From: an uncultured Verrucomicrobia subdivision 3 bacterium
GTDB lineage: Bacteria; Verrucomicrobiota; Verrucomicrobiia; Limisphaerales; UBA11358
DNA length: 42,475 bases
Direction: 5' to 3'
NCBI GenBank assembly: GCA_903889895.1
Contig: CAISYZ010000213.1
Coordinates: 1-42,475 of the forward strand
The position numbers and the translations under genes were made by a program. The notes under the pieces are model-generated. The model saw only the letters and a program-made list of their open reading frames with translations, ran no database searches and had not been told where the DNA came from. Positions 1-7,831 of the stretch are shown piece after piece; position 1 is the first letter of the stretch; each line of letters begins with the position of its first letter.

Positions 1-525
1 CGCGCGCTGCGCCAGGACCCGGACATGATTCTGGTCGGCGAAATGCGCGATTTGGAAACCATCGAAGCCGCCATCACGGCGGCCGAAACGGGTCACTTGG
101 TCTTCGGCACACTGCACACCACCGGCGCGGCCAAGACGATTGACCGTCTGACGAACGCGTTTCCGACGAACCAGCAGGAAATGGTGCGTATCCAGCTCTC
201 GACGGTGTTGCAGGCGGTGATTTCGCAGTTGCTGATTCCGCGCATTGACAAGCCCGGCCGCGTGGCGGCGTTTGAAATCATGGTCAATACGCCCTCCATC
301 GCGGCGCTGATTCGCGACAACAAAACTTTCCGCATCCAGTCGGACATCCAGACCGGCTCGAAATACGGCATGGTGACGCTCGACGCGTGGCTGATTGACA
401 AATACCTGAAGGGCATGATCGCGCGCGAGGAAGTCATCAACAAGTCGCAGGATCCGACGACCATCATGGCCAAGTTGCAGGAACTGGACCTGGCGCAGGC
501 CGTGGATAAAGGCGGTAAGAAATAA
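1..525 (+). CDS. pilT: PilT-type retraction ATPase, C-terminal part (truncated by window edge)
   Basis: Cytoplasmic hexameric ATPase that powers depolymerisation of type IV pili. Only the last 174 codons are present; reading frame 1 is open from base 1. The Walker B/Asp box ([12 protein letters not shown]) and the His box ([12 protein letters not shown]) follow the PilT pattern, and the segment [20 protein letters not shown] is the place where PilT proteins carry the AIRNLIRE retraction motif, here changed to AALIRD. The GMVTLDAWL stretch near the end is also PilT-like. It lacks the tetracysteine zinc region present in the next gene, which separates PilT from PilB. The stop lies 9 bases before pilB, so the genes are probably co-transcribed. 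The P-loop lies outside the window, so its integrity cannot be judged. Confidence 0.93.
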   Translation, partial: RALRQDPDMILVGEMRDLETIEAAITAAETGHLVFGTLHTTGAAKTIDRLTNAFPTNQQEMVRIQLSTVLQAVISQLLIPRIDKPGRVAAFEIMVNTPSIAALIRDNKTFRIQSDIQTGSKYGMVTLDAWLIDKYLKGMIAREEVINKSQDPTTIMAKLQELDLAQAVDKGGKK

Positions 526-534
526 TTTCGTCCC

Positions 535-2235
535 ATGGCCGAAGACATCAACGACCCATTACTCAGCCTGCTGCACGGGCAGGGGATGCTTGACGACCTG
601 CAATACGAGGAGGTCGTCGGCGAGTTGCAGCGCAACGCCACGCCGGCGATCCAGGTGCTGCAGGATTTCGGCATCATGAAGCTGGATGACATCCTGCACG
701 TCATCGCCACGGCGCTGGGCACGGAGGTGGTGTCGTTGAAGGACCGCGAGATTCCCAAGGACGTATTGAGCCTGATTCCCGCGAAGGTGGCGCAGATGTA
801 TAAATGCCTGCCGGTGGGTTTTCAAAACGGCACGTTGCAGGTGGCGGTGGCGGAACCGCTCAATCCGCAGATTGCTGATGAGATTAACTTCATCGCCAAG
901 CGCGACGTGCAGATTGTCGTGACCGACCCCGGCGACATTCAGCGGGCGGTGGAACGTTTTTACGGCCAGGAGGAGAACGAAAGTTTTTCCGAAATCCTCA
1001 AGGAACTGGGCGATGACAAACTCGCCAAGGAAGTTGCGGCGGCAGGGAACGATGCCAAGGTGGCCGAGGATCTCGCGAATCAGGTGCCCATCGTCAAGTT
1101 CGTGAACCTCGTTCTGCAGCAGGCCGTGCAGGACCGCGCCTCGGACATCCATTTCGAGCCGTTCGAGACGGAATTCCGCATCCGCTACCGCGTGGACGGT
1201 GCGCTCTACGAAATGGCGCCGCCGCCGAAGCATCTTGCGTTGCCGGTCGCCTCGCGCATCAAGATCATGGCGAATCTGAACATTTCTGAAATGCGCCTGC
1301 CGCAGGACGGCCGCATCAACATGCAGGTCGCCGGCAAGCAGATTGATTTGCGCGTGAGCACGCTGCCCACGGCGTTCGGCGAATCCATCGTGCTGCGCGT
1401 GCTGGATCGCGGCTCGGTGAACTTGGAAGTCGAGTCGCTCGGTTTTCCGAAATATGTTTACGACTTTGTCACCGAAGTGATTCAGCGGCCGAATGGCATT
1501 TTCGTCGTCACCGGCCCGACCGGCTGTGGCAAGACGACGACGCTGTATTCGTGTTTGCGGCGCGTGAACACCATTGATTCCAAGCTGCTCACGGCGGAGG
1601 ACCCGGTGGAATTTGATATCGAGGGCATCATGCAGGTGGCCGTGAATGAGGCGCAGGGCATGACGTTTGCCAAGGCTTTGAAGTCGTTTTTGCGCCAGGA
1701 CCCGGACATCATCATGGTCGGCGAAATCCGCGACCTCGTGACGGCGCAGATTTCCATCCAGGCGTCACTGACCGGTCACTTGGTTTTAAGCTCGCTGCAC
1801 ACGAATGACTCACCCGGCGCGGTCACGCGTCTGGTGGACATGGGCGTGGAGCCGTTCCTGATTTCCTCGACGCTGATGGCCGTGCTCGGCCAGCGGCTTG
1901 TCCGCACGATCTGCAAAAATTGCCGCACGCCGTTTGAGCCGACAGAGCAGCAGTTGTCGTTGCTCGGCCTCTCGCCGCACGATTTGGGCGACAAGATTTT
2001 TCATTACGGCCGCGGCTGTTCGACTTGCAATGATACGGGCTACAAGGGCCGCAAGGGCATTTACGAGCTGCTGGTCGTCTCCGACGCCATCCGCAATCTG
2101 GTCAATGAGCGCGCCCCAACGGTGGTCGTGCGCCAGAAGGCGGTGGAGCTGGGCATGGTCACCTTGCGCGAAGACGGCTTGCGCGGCATATTCGACGGTG
2201 ATACAACCATTGACGAAGTCGTCAAATATACCTGA
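535..2235 (+). CDS. pilB: PilB/GspE-type pilus assembly ATPase
   Basis: Hexameric assembly ATPase that drives pilin or pseudopilin polymerisation at the inner membrane. The 566 residues match the usual PilB/GspE length. An N-terminal GspE-type domain (about 1-150) precedes the motor domain. Walker [11 protein letters not shown] lies at 327-336 (Lys333), the Walker B region [14 protein letters not shown] follows from about 387, and a His box [10 protein letters not shown] comes after it. Four cysteines at 460, 463, 495 and 498 form the CxxC...CxxC zinc site typical of PilB/GspE and absent from PilT. The ATG at 535 follows pilT by 9 bases; no strong Shine-Dalgarno sequence is visible. The pilC start comes 6 bases after the stop. 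Whether the machine is a T4P or a T2SS cannot be decided from this gene alone. Confidence 0.95.
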   Translation: MAEDINDPLLSLLHGQGMLDDLQYEEVVGELQRNATPAIQVLQDFGIMKLDDILHVIATALGTEVVSLKDREIPKDVLSLIPAKVAQMYKCLPVGFQNGTLQVAVAEPLNPQIADEINFIAKRDVQIVVTDPGDIQRAVERFYGQEENESFSEILKELGDDKLAKEVAAAGNDAKVAEDLANQVPIVKFVNLVLQQAVQDRASDIHFEPFETEFRIRYRVDGALYEMAPPPKHLALPVASRIKIMANLNISEMRLPQDGRINMQVAGKQIDLRVSTLPTAFGESIVLRVLDRGSVNLEVESLGFPKYVYDFVTEVIQRPNGIFVVTGPTGCGKTTTLYSCLRRVNTIDSKLLTAEDPVEFDIEGIMQVAVNEAQGMTFAKALKSFLRQDPDIIMVGEIRDLVTAQISIQASLTGHLVLSSLHTNDSPGAVTRLVDMGVEPFLISSTLMAVLGQRLVRTICKNCRTPFEPTEQQLSLLGLSPHDLGDKIFHYGRGCSTCNDTGYKGRKGIYELLVVSDAIRNLVNERAPTVVVRQKAVELGMVTLREDGLRGIFDGDTTIDEVVKYT

Positions 2236-2241
2236 TCCGCC

Positions 2242-3555
2242 ATGCCTAAATATAATTACGTAGCCCTCGACGCCCGTGGCAATGAGACCAAGGGCAGCAT
2301 CGAAGTGGGCAGCCAGAACGAGGCCATCGGGCGCGTGAAGGAGATGGGGCTGTTTCCGACCAAGATCACCGAGGCGGATAAGGAGGAAAAAGGCGGGAAA
2401 AAAGCCAAGGCCAAGGCCGCGGCCAAACCCAAGGCCGGCGGCAAAAAGGGCGGCATCAATCTCAATATCAAGATTCCCGGCCTTGGTGGCGGGGTGAAGC
2501 CGAAGGTGCTGACCACGTTCACGCGCCAGCTCGCGACGCTGGTGGACGCCGGCCTGCCGCTGTTGCGCGGGTTGCGTGTGCTGGAAAAGCAGGAGCGCAA
2601 TGCGGCGCTGAAACGGATTCTTGCGGAACTGGCCACCTCGATCGAGGGCGGCAGCACTTTCTCCGAGGCGCTGGCGCAGCATCCCAAGGTTTTCAACAAG
2701 TTGTTCGTCAACATGGTCAAGGCCGGCGAACTGGGCGGTGTGCTGGAAGTCGTCTTGAAGCGCCTCGCGGAATTTTCCGAAAAGGCCCAGAAGATCAAGG
2801 GCAAGGTCAAGGCGGCCATGTTTTATCCCATCGCGGTTTTGATCGTGGCCGTCGGCATCATGGTGCTGCTGCTCACCTTTGTGGTGCCCAAGTTCCGGGA
2901 TGTCTTCGGCGGCATGGGCATCACACTGCCGGGTTTCACCGTGTTTGTGTTGAACGTCAGCGATCTCGTCAAAAACAACATTCTGGGCACATTGGGTGCC
3001 TTCGCGGTGGTGTTTGTGCTGTTCAAGCTGTTTACCAAGACCAAATTTGGCCGGCACGTCTGGGATAAGGTCAAGCTGAAGCTCCCGCCCACCGGCCAGG
3101 TGGTCACCAAGGTTTCCATCTCGCGCTTCACCCGCACGCTGGGCACGCTCGTTTCCAGCGGCGTGCCGATTTTGCAGGCCCTGACCATCGTCAAGGAAAC
3201 TGCCGGCAATGTCATCATCGCCAACGCCGTGGCCATGGTTCACGAGAGCGTGAAAGAGGGCGAAACCATCACCGCCCCGCTCGAAGCCTCGCGCGTGTTT
3301 CCGCCGATGGTCATCAGCATGGTGGACGTCGGCGAGCAGACCGGTGCCTTGCCGGAAATGTTGCTGAAGATCGCGGACAATTACGACGAGGAAGTGGACA
3401 ACGCCGTCTCGGCCATGACCTCGCTGCTGGAGCCCATCATGATTGTGTTTCTCGCCGTGATCGTCGGCAGCATCGTCATCGCGATGTTTTTGCCGCTGAT
3501 TGCCATGATCACCAACTTGAGCGGTGACGATCCGGGCGGCGGCAAAAAAGACTAA
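2242..3555 (+). CDS. pilC: PilC/GspF-type inner-membrane platform protein
   Basis: Polytopic platform protein on which the assembly and retraction ATPases act. The 437 residues contain two T2SSF domains (about 85-215 and 290-420), each starting with the expected F-x-RQLATLVDAGLPLL or F-TRTLGTLVSSGVPIL helix and each followed by a hydrophobic segment; a third membrane segment lies between them around residue 250. An N-terminal ubiquitin-like domain (YVALDARGNETKGSIE) is joined to the first T2SSF domain by an unusually Lys/Ala/Gly-rich linker (about residues 48-78, with AKAKAAAKPKAGGKKG). The start is fixed by the 6-base gap after pilB. This is the last gene of the pilT-pilB-pilC run before the toxin-antitoxin insertion. 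Confidence 0.94.
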   Translation: MPKYNYVALDARGNETKGSIEVGSQNEAIGRVKEMGLFPTKITEADKEEKGGKKAKAKAAAKPKAGGKKGGINLNIKIPGLGGGVKPKVLTTFTRQLATLVDAGLPLLRGLRVLEKQERNAALKRILAELATSIEGGSTFSEALAQHPKVFNKLFVNMVKAGELGGVLEVVLKRLAEFSEKAQKIKGKVKAAMFYPIAVLIVAVGIMVLLLTFVVPKFRDVFGGMGITLPGFTVFVLNVSDLVKNNILGTLGAFAVVFVLFKLFTKTKFGRHVWDKVKLKLPPTGQVVTKVSISRFTRTLGTLVSSGVPILQALTIVKETAGNVIIANAVAMVHESVKEGETITAPLEASRVFPPMVISMVDVGEQTGALPEMLLKIADNYDEEVDNAVSAMTSLLEPIMIVFLAVIVGSIVIAMFLPLIAMITNLSGDDPGGGKKD

Positions 3556-3588
3556 TCCGGCCGATTCTAAGTAATTCCACACGAAAAC

Positions 3589-3626
3589 TTGACAAAAACC
3601 GGCTCCATGAGTAAATACATTGTATT
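3589..3626 (+). promoter_or_regulatory. sigma70-type promoter with overlapping palindromic operator for the TA pair
   Basis: TTGACA at 3589-3594 is separated by 17 bases from TAAATA at 3612-3617. A palindrome, AATACATTGTATT (3614-3626), overlaps the -10 element. That arrangement fits an autoregulated toxin-antitoxin operon in which a ribbon-helix-helix antitoxin binds the palindrome. It lies in the 108-base gap after pilC and 38 bases before the toxin start. Confidence 0.6.
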
Positions 3627-3663
3627 CACATTGCATGGCCGAATTATTTACAAATGACCCGTT

Positions 3664-3945
3664 ATGGAGTTCGATTGGAATAATCTGCCATTTGAGCTTG
3701 GTTCTTTGACCCAACGGGAAATAGAAGAGTCGTTTGAGGATCCGTTTGCCGTGCGGCTGATGCCGGACACGCCCCGTTTTGGCGTGCAGGCCCGGTTCTT
3801 TAATCTGGGCATGTCCGCCGGTGGCATCGGGATTTACAGTGTTTACCGCGCCAACGGCAAGCAGGCGCGGGTGCTGCTCGCCCGGCCCTTCGAGCCGGAG
3901 GAACGCTTCTTCTATCAGCGAAAAATGGATCAAACCCTCGCGTAA
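3664..3945 (+). CDS. BrnT-like toxin
   Basis: Protein of 93 residues that I read as a BrnT-family (RelE-like fold) ribonuclease toxin. What is visible: the start MEFDWNN, an IEESFEDPFAVRLMPD segment, an ARFFNLGMSAGG strand, and the C-terminal pattern RVLLARPFEPEERFFYQRKM, which corresponds to the BrnT signature of Arg followed by an Ala-Arg strand and an ER-x-x-Y helix. The usual KHGVSF helix is not obvious, so it is a diverged member. A protein with a CopG-type DNA-binding end follows it, which is the usual toxin-first order of BrnTA-type operons. It has its own promoter. Alternative: an uncharacterised small protein with the same fold. Confidence 0.6.
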   Translation: MEFDWNNLPFELGSLTQREIEESFEDPFAVRLMPDTPRFGVQARFFNLGMSAGGIGIYSVYRANGKQARVLLARPFEPEERFFYQRKMDQTLA

Positions 3946-4006
3946 TGCGTTTTCATTTTTTAGCGGCGGGTTTTGGGCGGGGCGGCGGGTGCGGGCCGGC
4001 TCAAAG

Positions 4007-4027
4007 CTGAAAATTCAAAATTTTAAA
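4007..4027 (+). repeat. heptameric repeat block between toxin and antitoxin
   Basis: Three degenerate 7-base units (CTGAAAA, TTCAAAA, TTTTAAA) lie directly before the probable antitoxin start. They belong to the dispersed period-7 family seen at many gene starts in this window. Confidence 0.5.
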
Positions 4028-4030
4028 TTT

Positions 4031-4303
4031 GTGTTGCAGACCTTTGCCAACTGGGAAGAAGTGCCGATTTTCGACAGCGAATCGGCCGAATCGGTGTTTT
4101 GGCTGGAGAACCGGCCCGACCTGCGGCTCATGGAGTCGGCCGTCGCCGGCGGCGCGGAAGGCTCGGAATCCGTGACCATCACGCTGCGGATTGATCCGCG
4201 GATGCTGGCGCGCATCAAACGGCTGGCGCGCTCGCGGTATCTGAATTACCAGAGCATGATCAAGCAGTGGCTGAGCGAGCGGATGGAGCAGGAACTGAAA
4301 TAA
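4031..4303 (+). CDS. CopG-family antitoxin
   Basis: Predicted ribbon-helix-helix antitoxin of the CopG_antitoxin type, partner of the BrnT-like protein upstream. The N-terminal part (VPIFDSESAESVFWLENRPD) corresponds to the toxin-binding I-P-x-F-x-S-E-x-E-x-x-F-W region of that family, and the C-terminal part (SVTITLRIDPRMLARIKRLA, then YQSMIKQWLSERM) is the DNA-binding strand-helix-helix. The frame is open far upstream but only because it overlaps the toxin gene. No ATG exists near the conserved start, so I chose GTG at 4031 (TTG at 4034 and GTG at 3989 are alternatives). The stop is 4 bases before the first pseudopilin gene. Confidence 0.65.
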   Translation: MLQTFANWEEVPIFDSESAESVFWLENRPDLRLMESAVAGGAEGSESVTITLRIDPRMLARIKRLARSRYLNYQSMIKQWLSERMEQELK

Positions 4304-4307
4304 AATT

Positions 4308-5039
4308 ATGAAAATTGGAAATTGGAAATCGAAAATTGAAAATGTCCGGGCGTTCACCCTCATCGAACTGCTCGTCGTCATCTCCATCATCGGTTTGCTT
4401 GCGGCGTTCACCGTCCCCGTGCTGGGCCAGCTCAAACGCCAGCAATATCTCAAGACCGCGCGCGCCGAGATGGAATTCATCCAGACCGCGCTGGAAAATT
4501 ACAAGGCCAAGTATGGCGCCTATCCGCCGGGGAATGCCAATCCCGCCGGCACCTACCCCCAGCCATTGACCAATTCAATGCTGCCCCAGCTTTACTATGA
4601 GCTGGCTGGCACCGTCCAAACCACCATTGGCAACAACAACTACTTTCAGACGCTGGATGGCAGCGCCAGTATTTTGGTCACGAGCGTAAATACCGCCTAT
4701 GGTGTGGGCGGATTTTTGAACTGCACCAAAGGCACCGGCGAAGATGATTTAAAGGCCAAGAATTTTCTCACCGGCATCCGCCAGCAGGATGTCAACAACC
4801 AGACCACCAATAAAACCGTTATCACCACCGTTCTCGTCACCTCCGTCGGCGGCCCGGACCAAAGTTATTTGAACGCGTTGGCGGCGCAGAATTTGGGCGG
4901 CAATCCCTTCCGCTACGTTTATCCCGGCGTGAATAATCCCAACGGCTACGACCTGTGGGTGCAGCTCGTCATCAAGGGCAAGACCAACCTCCTCTGCAAC
5001 TGGAACCGGCAGGTGCAGATCAACGCCCCGCTGCCCTGA
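4308..5039 (+). CDS. GspG-like pseudopilin
   Basis: Type IV prepilin-like protein of 243 residues. The leader MKIGNWKSKIENVRA ends at the processing site A/FTLIELL, followed by a hydrophobic helix (VVISIIGLLAAFTVPVLG) with the conserved Glu at +5. The body has the GspG-like pattern ALENYKAKYGAYPPGN and, near the end, GGNPFRYVYPGVNNPNGYDL. It would be cleaved by a prepilin peptidase not present in the window and inserted into the inner membrane as a pseudopilus subunit. Its first codons are encoded by a heptameric repeat. It starts 4 bases after the antitoxin stop, so it may be read from the TA promoter as well as from a pil promoter. Confidence 0.85.
   Translation: MKIGNWKSKIENVRAFTLIELLVVISIIGLLAAFTVPVLGQLKRQQYLKTARAEMEFIQTALENYKAKYGAYPPGNANPAGTYPQPLTNSMLPQLYYELAGTVQTTIGNNNYFQTLDGSASILVTSVNTAYGVGGFLNCTKGTGEDDLKAKNFLTGIRQQDVNNQTTNKTVITTVLVTSVGGPDQSYLNALAAQNLGGNPFRYVYPGVNNPNGYDLWVQLVIKGKTNLLCNWNRQVQINAPLP
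4311..4345 (+). repeat. heptameric repeat coding for a pilin leader
   Basis: Five consecutive 7-base units (AAAATTG, GAAATTG, GAAATCG, AAAATTG, AAAATGT) start right after the ATG and encode most of the leader KIGNWKSKIEN. Confidence 0.8.
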
Positions 5040-5235
5040 TATGTTTTCGGACTCCACCATCAACGGCCCCGACTGCTGGAAATGCTCCCTCAGCGTCGAG
5101 TGGCATGATTGCTCGTGGTGTCCTTCCATCAACCTGCGGTCGGGCCTCGCCAGGCGCCTTGGCGCGGCCACAAAACCATTGCCCGCGCCGGCCCTTCTGC
5201 CGCATCCTGTTCGCCGCAAAAATCTGTTCAAACCT

Positions 5236-6036
5236 ATGAAAAGCAAAATCGTCTCGCTGCGCACCAACCGTGCCGCGTTCACGCTCGTCGAACTGCTCAC
5301 AGTCATCGCCATCATCGGCATCCTCGCCGCGATGTTGATGCCGGCATTGATTCACGTCAAGGTTGCCGCGCAAAAAGCCAAGGCCAAGCTGGAAATTGGC
5401 GACCTCGTGAATGCCATCAACGCCTACGACACCGATTATGGAAGGTTTCCCATCACCAAGCCGGAGCAGACGACCGCCATGGGCAATGCCGAGTTCGGCC
5501 ACAACGACCTGACCATCGGACTCGTTTTTGGAAGCGGAAATGGAAATGTTCCTACCTATAACGGCGGATACAGTTTCTACAACAACACCAACATGGTGGC
5601 TATCCTCATGGACTTGGAGAAATTTCCCAATGGCGTTCCGACCTTGAACAGCGGCCATGTCTATAATCCCAAGCAGGTGAAATATCTCAATGCCAAGACA
5701 TCGGGTTACGATCCCACGACCAATGACCCCAATCCGCCCGGTGGCGTGGACAATGCCGGCGTCTATCGCGATCCGTGGGGCAATCCCTACGTCATCACCG
5801 TAGATACGGATTATGACGAGCAATGCAGTGATTTGTTGTATTCGTTGAAAAATGTTTCTCAAAGCAGCGGCAACGCCGGCTTCAACGGCCTGTCCAACAC
5901 CAACGTCGTCAGCACGCCGGACAATTTTCTCTATCACGGCAAGGTCATGGTCTGGTCCGCCGGGCCGGATAAAAAATATGACACCGGCCCGGCCAATGCC
6001 GGCGTGAACAAAGACAACGTGATGAGCTGGCAGTAA
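5236..6036 (+). CDS. GspG-like pseudopilin
   Basis: Prepilin-like protein of 266 residues. The leader MKSKIVSLRTNRAA precedes FTLVELLTVIAIIGILAAML, with Glu at +5. The C-terminal part carries YRDPWGNPYVI and then VWSAGPDKKYDTG...NKDNVMSW, the arrangement seen in major pseudopilins (GspG), where the last loop binds calcium. I chose the ATG at 5236 because it gives a normal 14-residue leader; the frame is open back to an ATG at 5041, just after the preceding stop, but that would give a leader of about 79 residues. The 196 bases between the two genes hold no other feature that I can name. Confidence 0.85.
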   Translation: MKSKIVSLRTNRAAFTLVELLTVIAIIGILAAMLMPALIHVKVAAQKAKAKLEIGDLVNAINAYDTDYGRFPITKPEQTTAMGNAEFGHNDLTIGLVFGSGNGNVPTYNGGYSFYNNTNMVAILMDLEKFPNGVPTLNSGHVYNPKQVKYLNAKTSGYDPTTNDPNPPGGVDNAGVYRDPWGNPYVITVDTDYDEQCSDLLYSLKNVSQSSGNAGFNGLSNTNVVSTPDNFLYHGKVMVWSAGPDKKYDTGPANAGVNKDNVMSWQ

Positions 6037-6044
6037 AATTTTTT

Positions 6045-6929
6045 GTGAAACTGATTCGTTCCAGCCGCGCGGCGGTGGTCGCCGGGAAAATTCGTGATTC
6101 GCAGTTCGCGATTCGCCGTTTTTCCGCGTTCACCTTGCTGGAACTGCTCGTCGTCATTTCCATCATCGGCATTCTTGCCGCGCTGTCCGTGCCGGCGCTC
6201 AAGAACCTCGGCAAATCCAACGTGCAGGTCAGCGCCTCGCGGCAGTTGCTCGATGACCTCGGCCACGCGCGGCAGCTTGCCGTCAGCCAGCACACCACGG
6301 TTTACATGGTCTTCGTGCCGGAATATTTCTGGAACAATTCTTCCGGTGTCTTCAACAGCGCCTGGTGGACCAGCCTTCCGCCGGCGGCGCAGACCGCCGC
6401 CACCAACCTGCTGGACAAGCAGCTCACCGGCTACAATTTCATCACCCTCCGTTCCGTGGGCGACCAGCCGGGGCAGGGCACGCCGCAATATCTTTCCGAA
6501 TGGAAAGCCCTGCCGGACGGCGCGTTCATCGCCACCAACAAGTTTTTCACCGCCTATACGGTCATCAATAATTATTCCACCACGCCGAACGTGAGCTATC
6601 CGATTTATTCCTTCAATTATACCAACCTGTTTCCGTTTCCGGTGCAGACCAATTATTTTGTCGCGGTGCCTTCCTTGCCCTACATCGCCTTCAACTATCT
6701 TGGCCAGCTCACGGTGGACGGTGTGAACCTCGCGCCGCGCGATGAATACATTCCGCTGGCGCAGGGCACCGTGGTCTATGCCGCCGATCCCACGAGCAAG
6801 GCGTTGCTCATGGCCGCGCCCGACGCCACGGAAAACCCGCCCGGCAACAGCACCAACTCGATGTTCAACGTCATCCATGTGGACCGGCTCACCGGCCGCG
6901 CCGTCCAGTTGCAGCAAAGCGTCCAATGA
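6045..6929 (+). CDS. Verru_Chthon cassette protein D-like pseudopilin (GspH-like)
   Basis: Prepilin-like protein of 294 residues, starting with GTG 8 bases after the previous stop. The leader contains a stretch encoded by heptameric repeats (IRDSQFAIRRF) and ends at SA/FTLLELLVVISIIGILAAL. The next helix (ASRQLLDDLGHARQLAVSQH, then TTVYMVFVP) is the GspH/FimT-type pattern. The C-terminal SMFNVIHVDRLTGRAVQLQQ is characteristic of the cassette D proteins as I remember them. It overlaps the next gene by ATGA (6926-6929), so the four genes 6045-12884 are translationally coupled. The function of the cassette is not established; a minor pseudopilin role is inference. Confidence 0.8.
   Translation: MKLIRSSRAAVVAGKIRDSQFAIRRFSAFTLLELLVVISIIGILAALSVPALKNLGKSNVQVSASRQLLDDLGHARQLAVSQHTTVYMVFVPEYFWNNSSGVFNSAWWTSLPPAAQTAATNLLDKQLTGYNFITLRSVGDQPGQGTPQYLSEWKALPDGAFIATNKFFTAYTVINNYSTTPNVSYPIYSFNYTNLFPFPVQTNYFVAVPSLPYIAFNYLGQLTVDGVNLAPRDEYIPLAQGTVVYAADPTSKALLMAAPDATENPPGNSTNSMFNVIHVDRLTGRAVQLQQSVQ
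6091..6118 (+). repeat. heptameric repeat inside pseudopilin leader
   Basis: Four 7-base units: TTCGTGA, TTCGCAG, TTCGCGA, TTCGCCG. They encode residues just before the prepilin processing site of the cassette D-like gene. Confidence 0.75.
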
Positions 6930-7831
6930 AATTTCCAACTTCCAATTTCCAATCGCCAATGGCCCGCAACGCGGGAAAGTTGGCCGCCGCGCGTCAATTT
7001 CAAATTGGCCATTGGCAATCGGCCATGGGCAAGGCGGCGGCTTTCACGATGATCGAGATTGCGATCTGCCTGGCCATCATCGGTTTTGCGCTCGTGGCCA
7101 TCATCGGCGTGCTGCCGCTGGGCATGAACACCCAGCGCGATGTCCGCGAGGAGACCGTCATCAACCAGGACGCCACCGTGCTGTTGGACCTCATCCGCAG
7201 CGGCGCGCGCAACGGGGACTACCTGACGAACTACGTCTATGCCATCACCAATTACGCAACCTATTACGATGACAAGGGGGTCGTGCAGAATGGTTCGCCG
7301 CATACGGCCGGCTACACCTATTTGGCCGCATCGTATGACGGAGTGCCGAACAATTATCAGATCACCAACGCCGTGCGCATTCTCGGCGTGTTGGGCACAC
7401 CGGAATTCACCGATTGGAATGGCAAGCCGCTGGCGGATACGTTTAGTCAGGATTACGTGAGCAATCACGTCGTCGCCTATGTCCGCGCCATGAGCGGGCT
7501 GGCGTCTGACCGGCCACCGCAGGACAATGCGCTGCTGATTGGCGACAGTTTTGCCTACCGCCTGTATTGCGTGAATGCGCCGATGGCGGTGGACACCAAT
7601 ACGTTTATCCCTCCCAATAATCTGCCGACGGCGCGCAGTTCGTATGCCACCCAGTTGGCCGGCAACCAGCGCGAGCTGCGGCTGACGTTCCTCTGGCCGC
7701 AACTGCCCAACGGCAATTACGGCAATGGCCGCCAGACCTTTCGCGCCACCGTTGCCGGCCAGATGTCCTTGCAGAACTACAACGGCGAGACCGTGTATTT
7801 CTATCAGCCGCAGTTGACCAATTCGCCATGA
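6926..7831 (+). CDS. Verru_Chthon cassette protein B-like prepilin
   Basis: Prepilin-like protein of 301 residues. The 39-residue N-terminal part is unusually long for a leader and is largely encoded by two heptameric repeat blocks; the processing site is AA/FTMIEIAICLAIIGFALVAI. Downstream comes GVLPLGMNTQRDVREETVIN and a second helix (ATVLLDLIRSGARNG), after which the protein is Asn/Thr/Tyr-rich. ATG codons at 6959 and 7024 would give shorter leaders, the last leaving only MGKAAA before the site; I kept 6926 because of the ATGA overlap. GspI-like position in the operon. The C-terminal part (RELRLTFLWPQLPNGNYGNG) is typical of cassette B proteins from memory. Confidence 0.78.
   Translation: MKFPTSNFQSPMARNAGKLAAARQFQIGHWQSAMGKAAAFTMIEIAICLAIIGFALVAIIGVLPLGMNTQRDVREETVINQDATVLLDLIRSGARNGDYLTNYVYAITNYATYYDDKGVVQNGSPHTAGYTYLAASYDGVPNNYQITNAVRILGVLGTPEFTDWNGKPLADTFSQDYVSNHVVAYVRAMSGLASDRPPQDNALLIGDSFAYRLYCVNAPMAVDTNTFIPPNNLPTARSSYATQLAGNQRELRLTFLWPQLPNGNYGNGRQTFRATVAGQMSLQNYNGETVYFYQPQLTNSP
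6932..7030 (+). repeat. two heptameric repeat blocks in cassette B leader
   Basis: Block one (6932-6959) has four units TTTCCAA, CTTCCAA, TTTCCAA, TCGCCAA. Block two (6996-7030) has five units AATTTCA, AATTGGC, CATTGGC, AATCGGC, CATGGGC. The blocks are separated by a GC-rich spacer and are roughly inverted in sense (TTCCAA against AATTGG), so they could pair as RNA over the start region. Confidence 0.7.

Noticed and set aside
1810..3933. Long minus-strand open frame (707 codons) opposite pilB and pilC
   Set aside because: It is antisense to two clearly conserved genes, has a low-complexity His/Arg/Asp-rich translation and no domain; a by-product of GC-rich codon usage.
5041..5235. Upstream ATG (5041) for the second pseudopilin, giving a leader with two CxxC pairs
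   Set aside because: It would make a leader of about 79 residues, far longer than prepilin leaders; the 5236 start gives a normal one. The stop-free extension right after the previous stop remains slightly odd.
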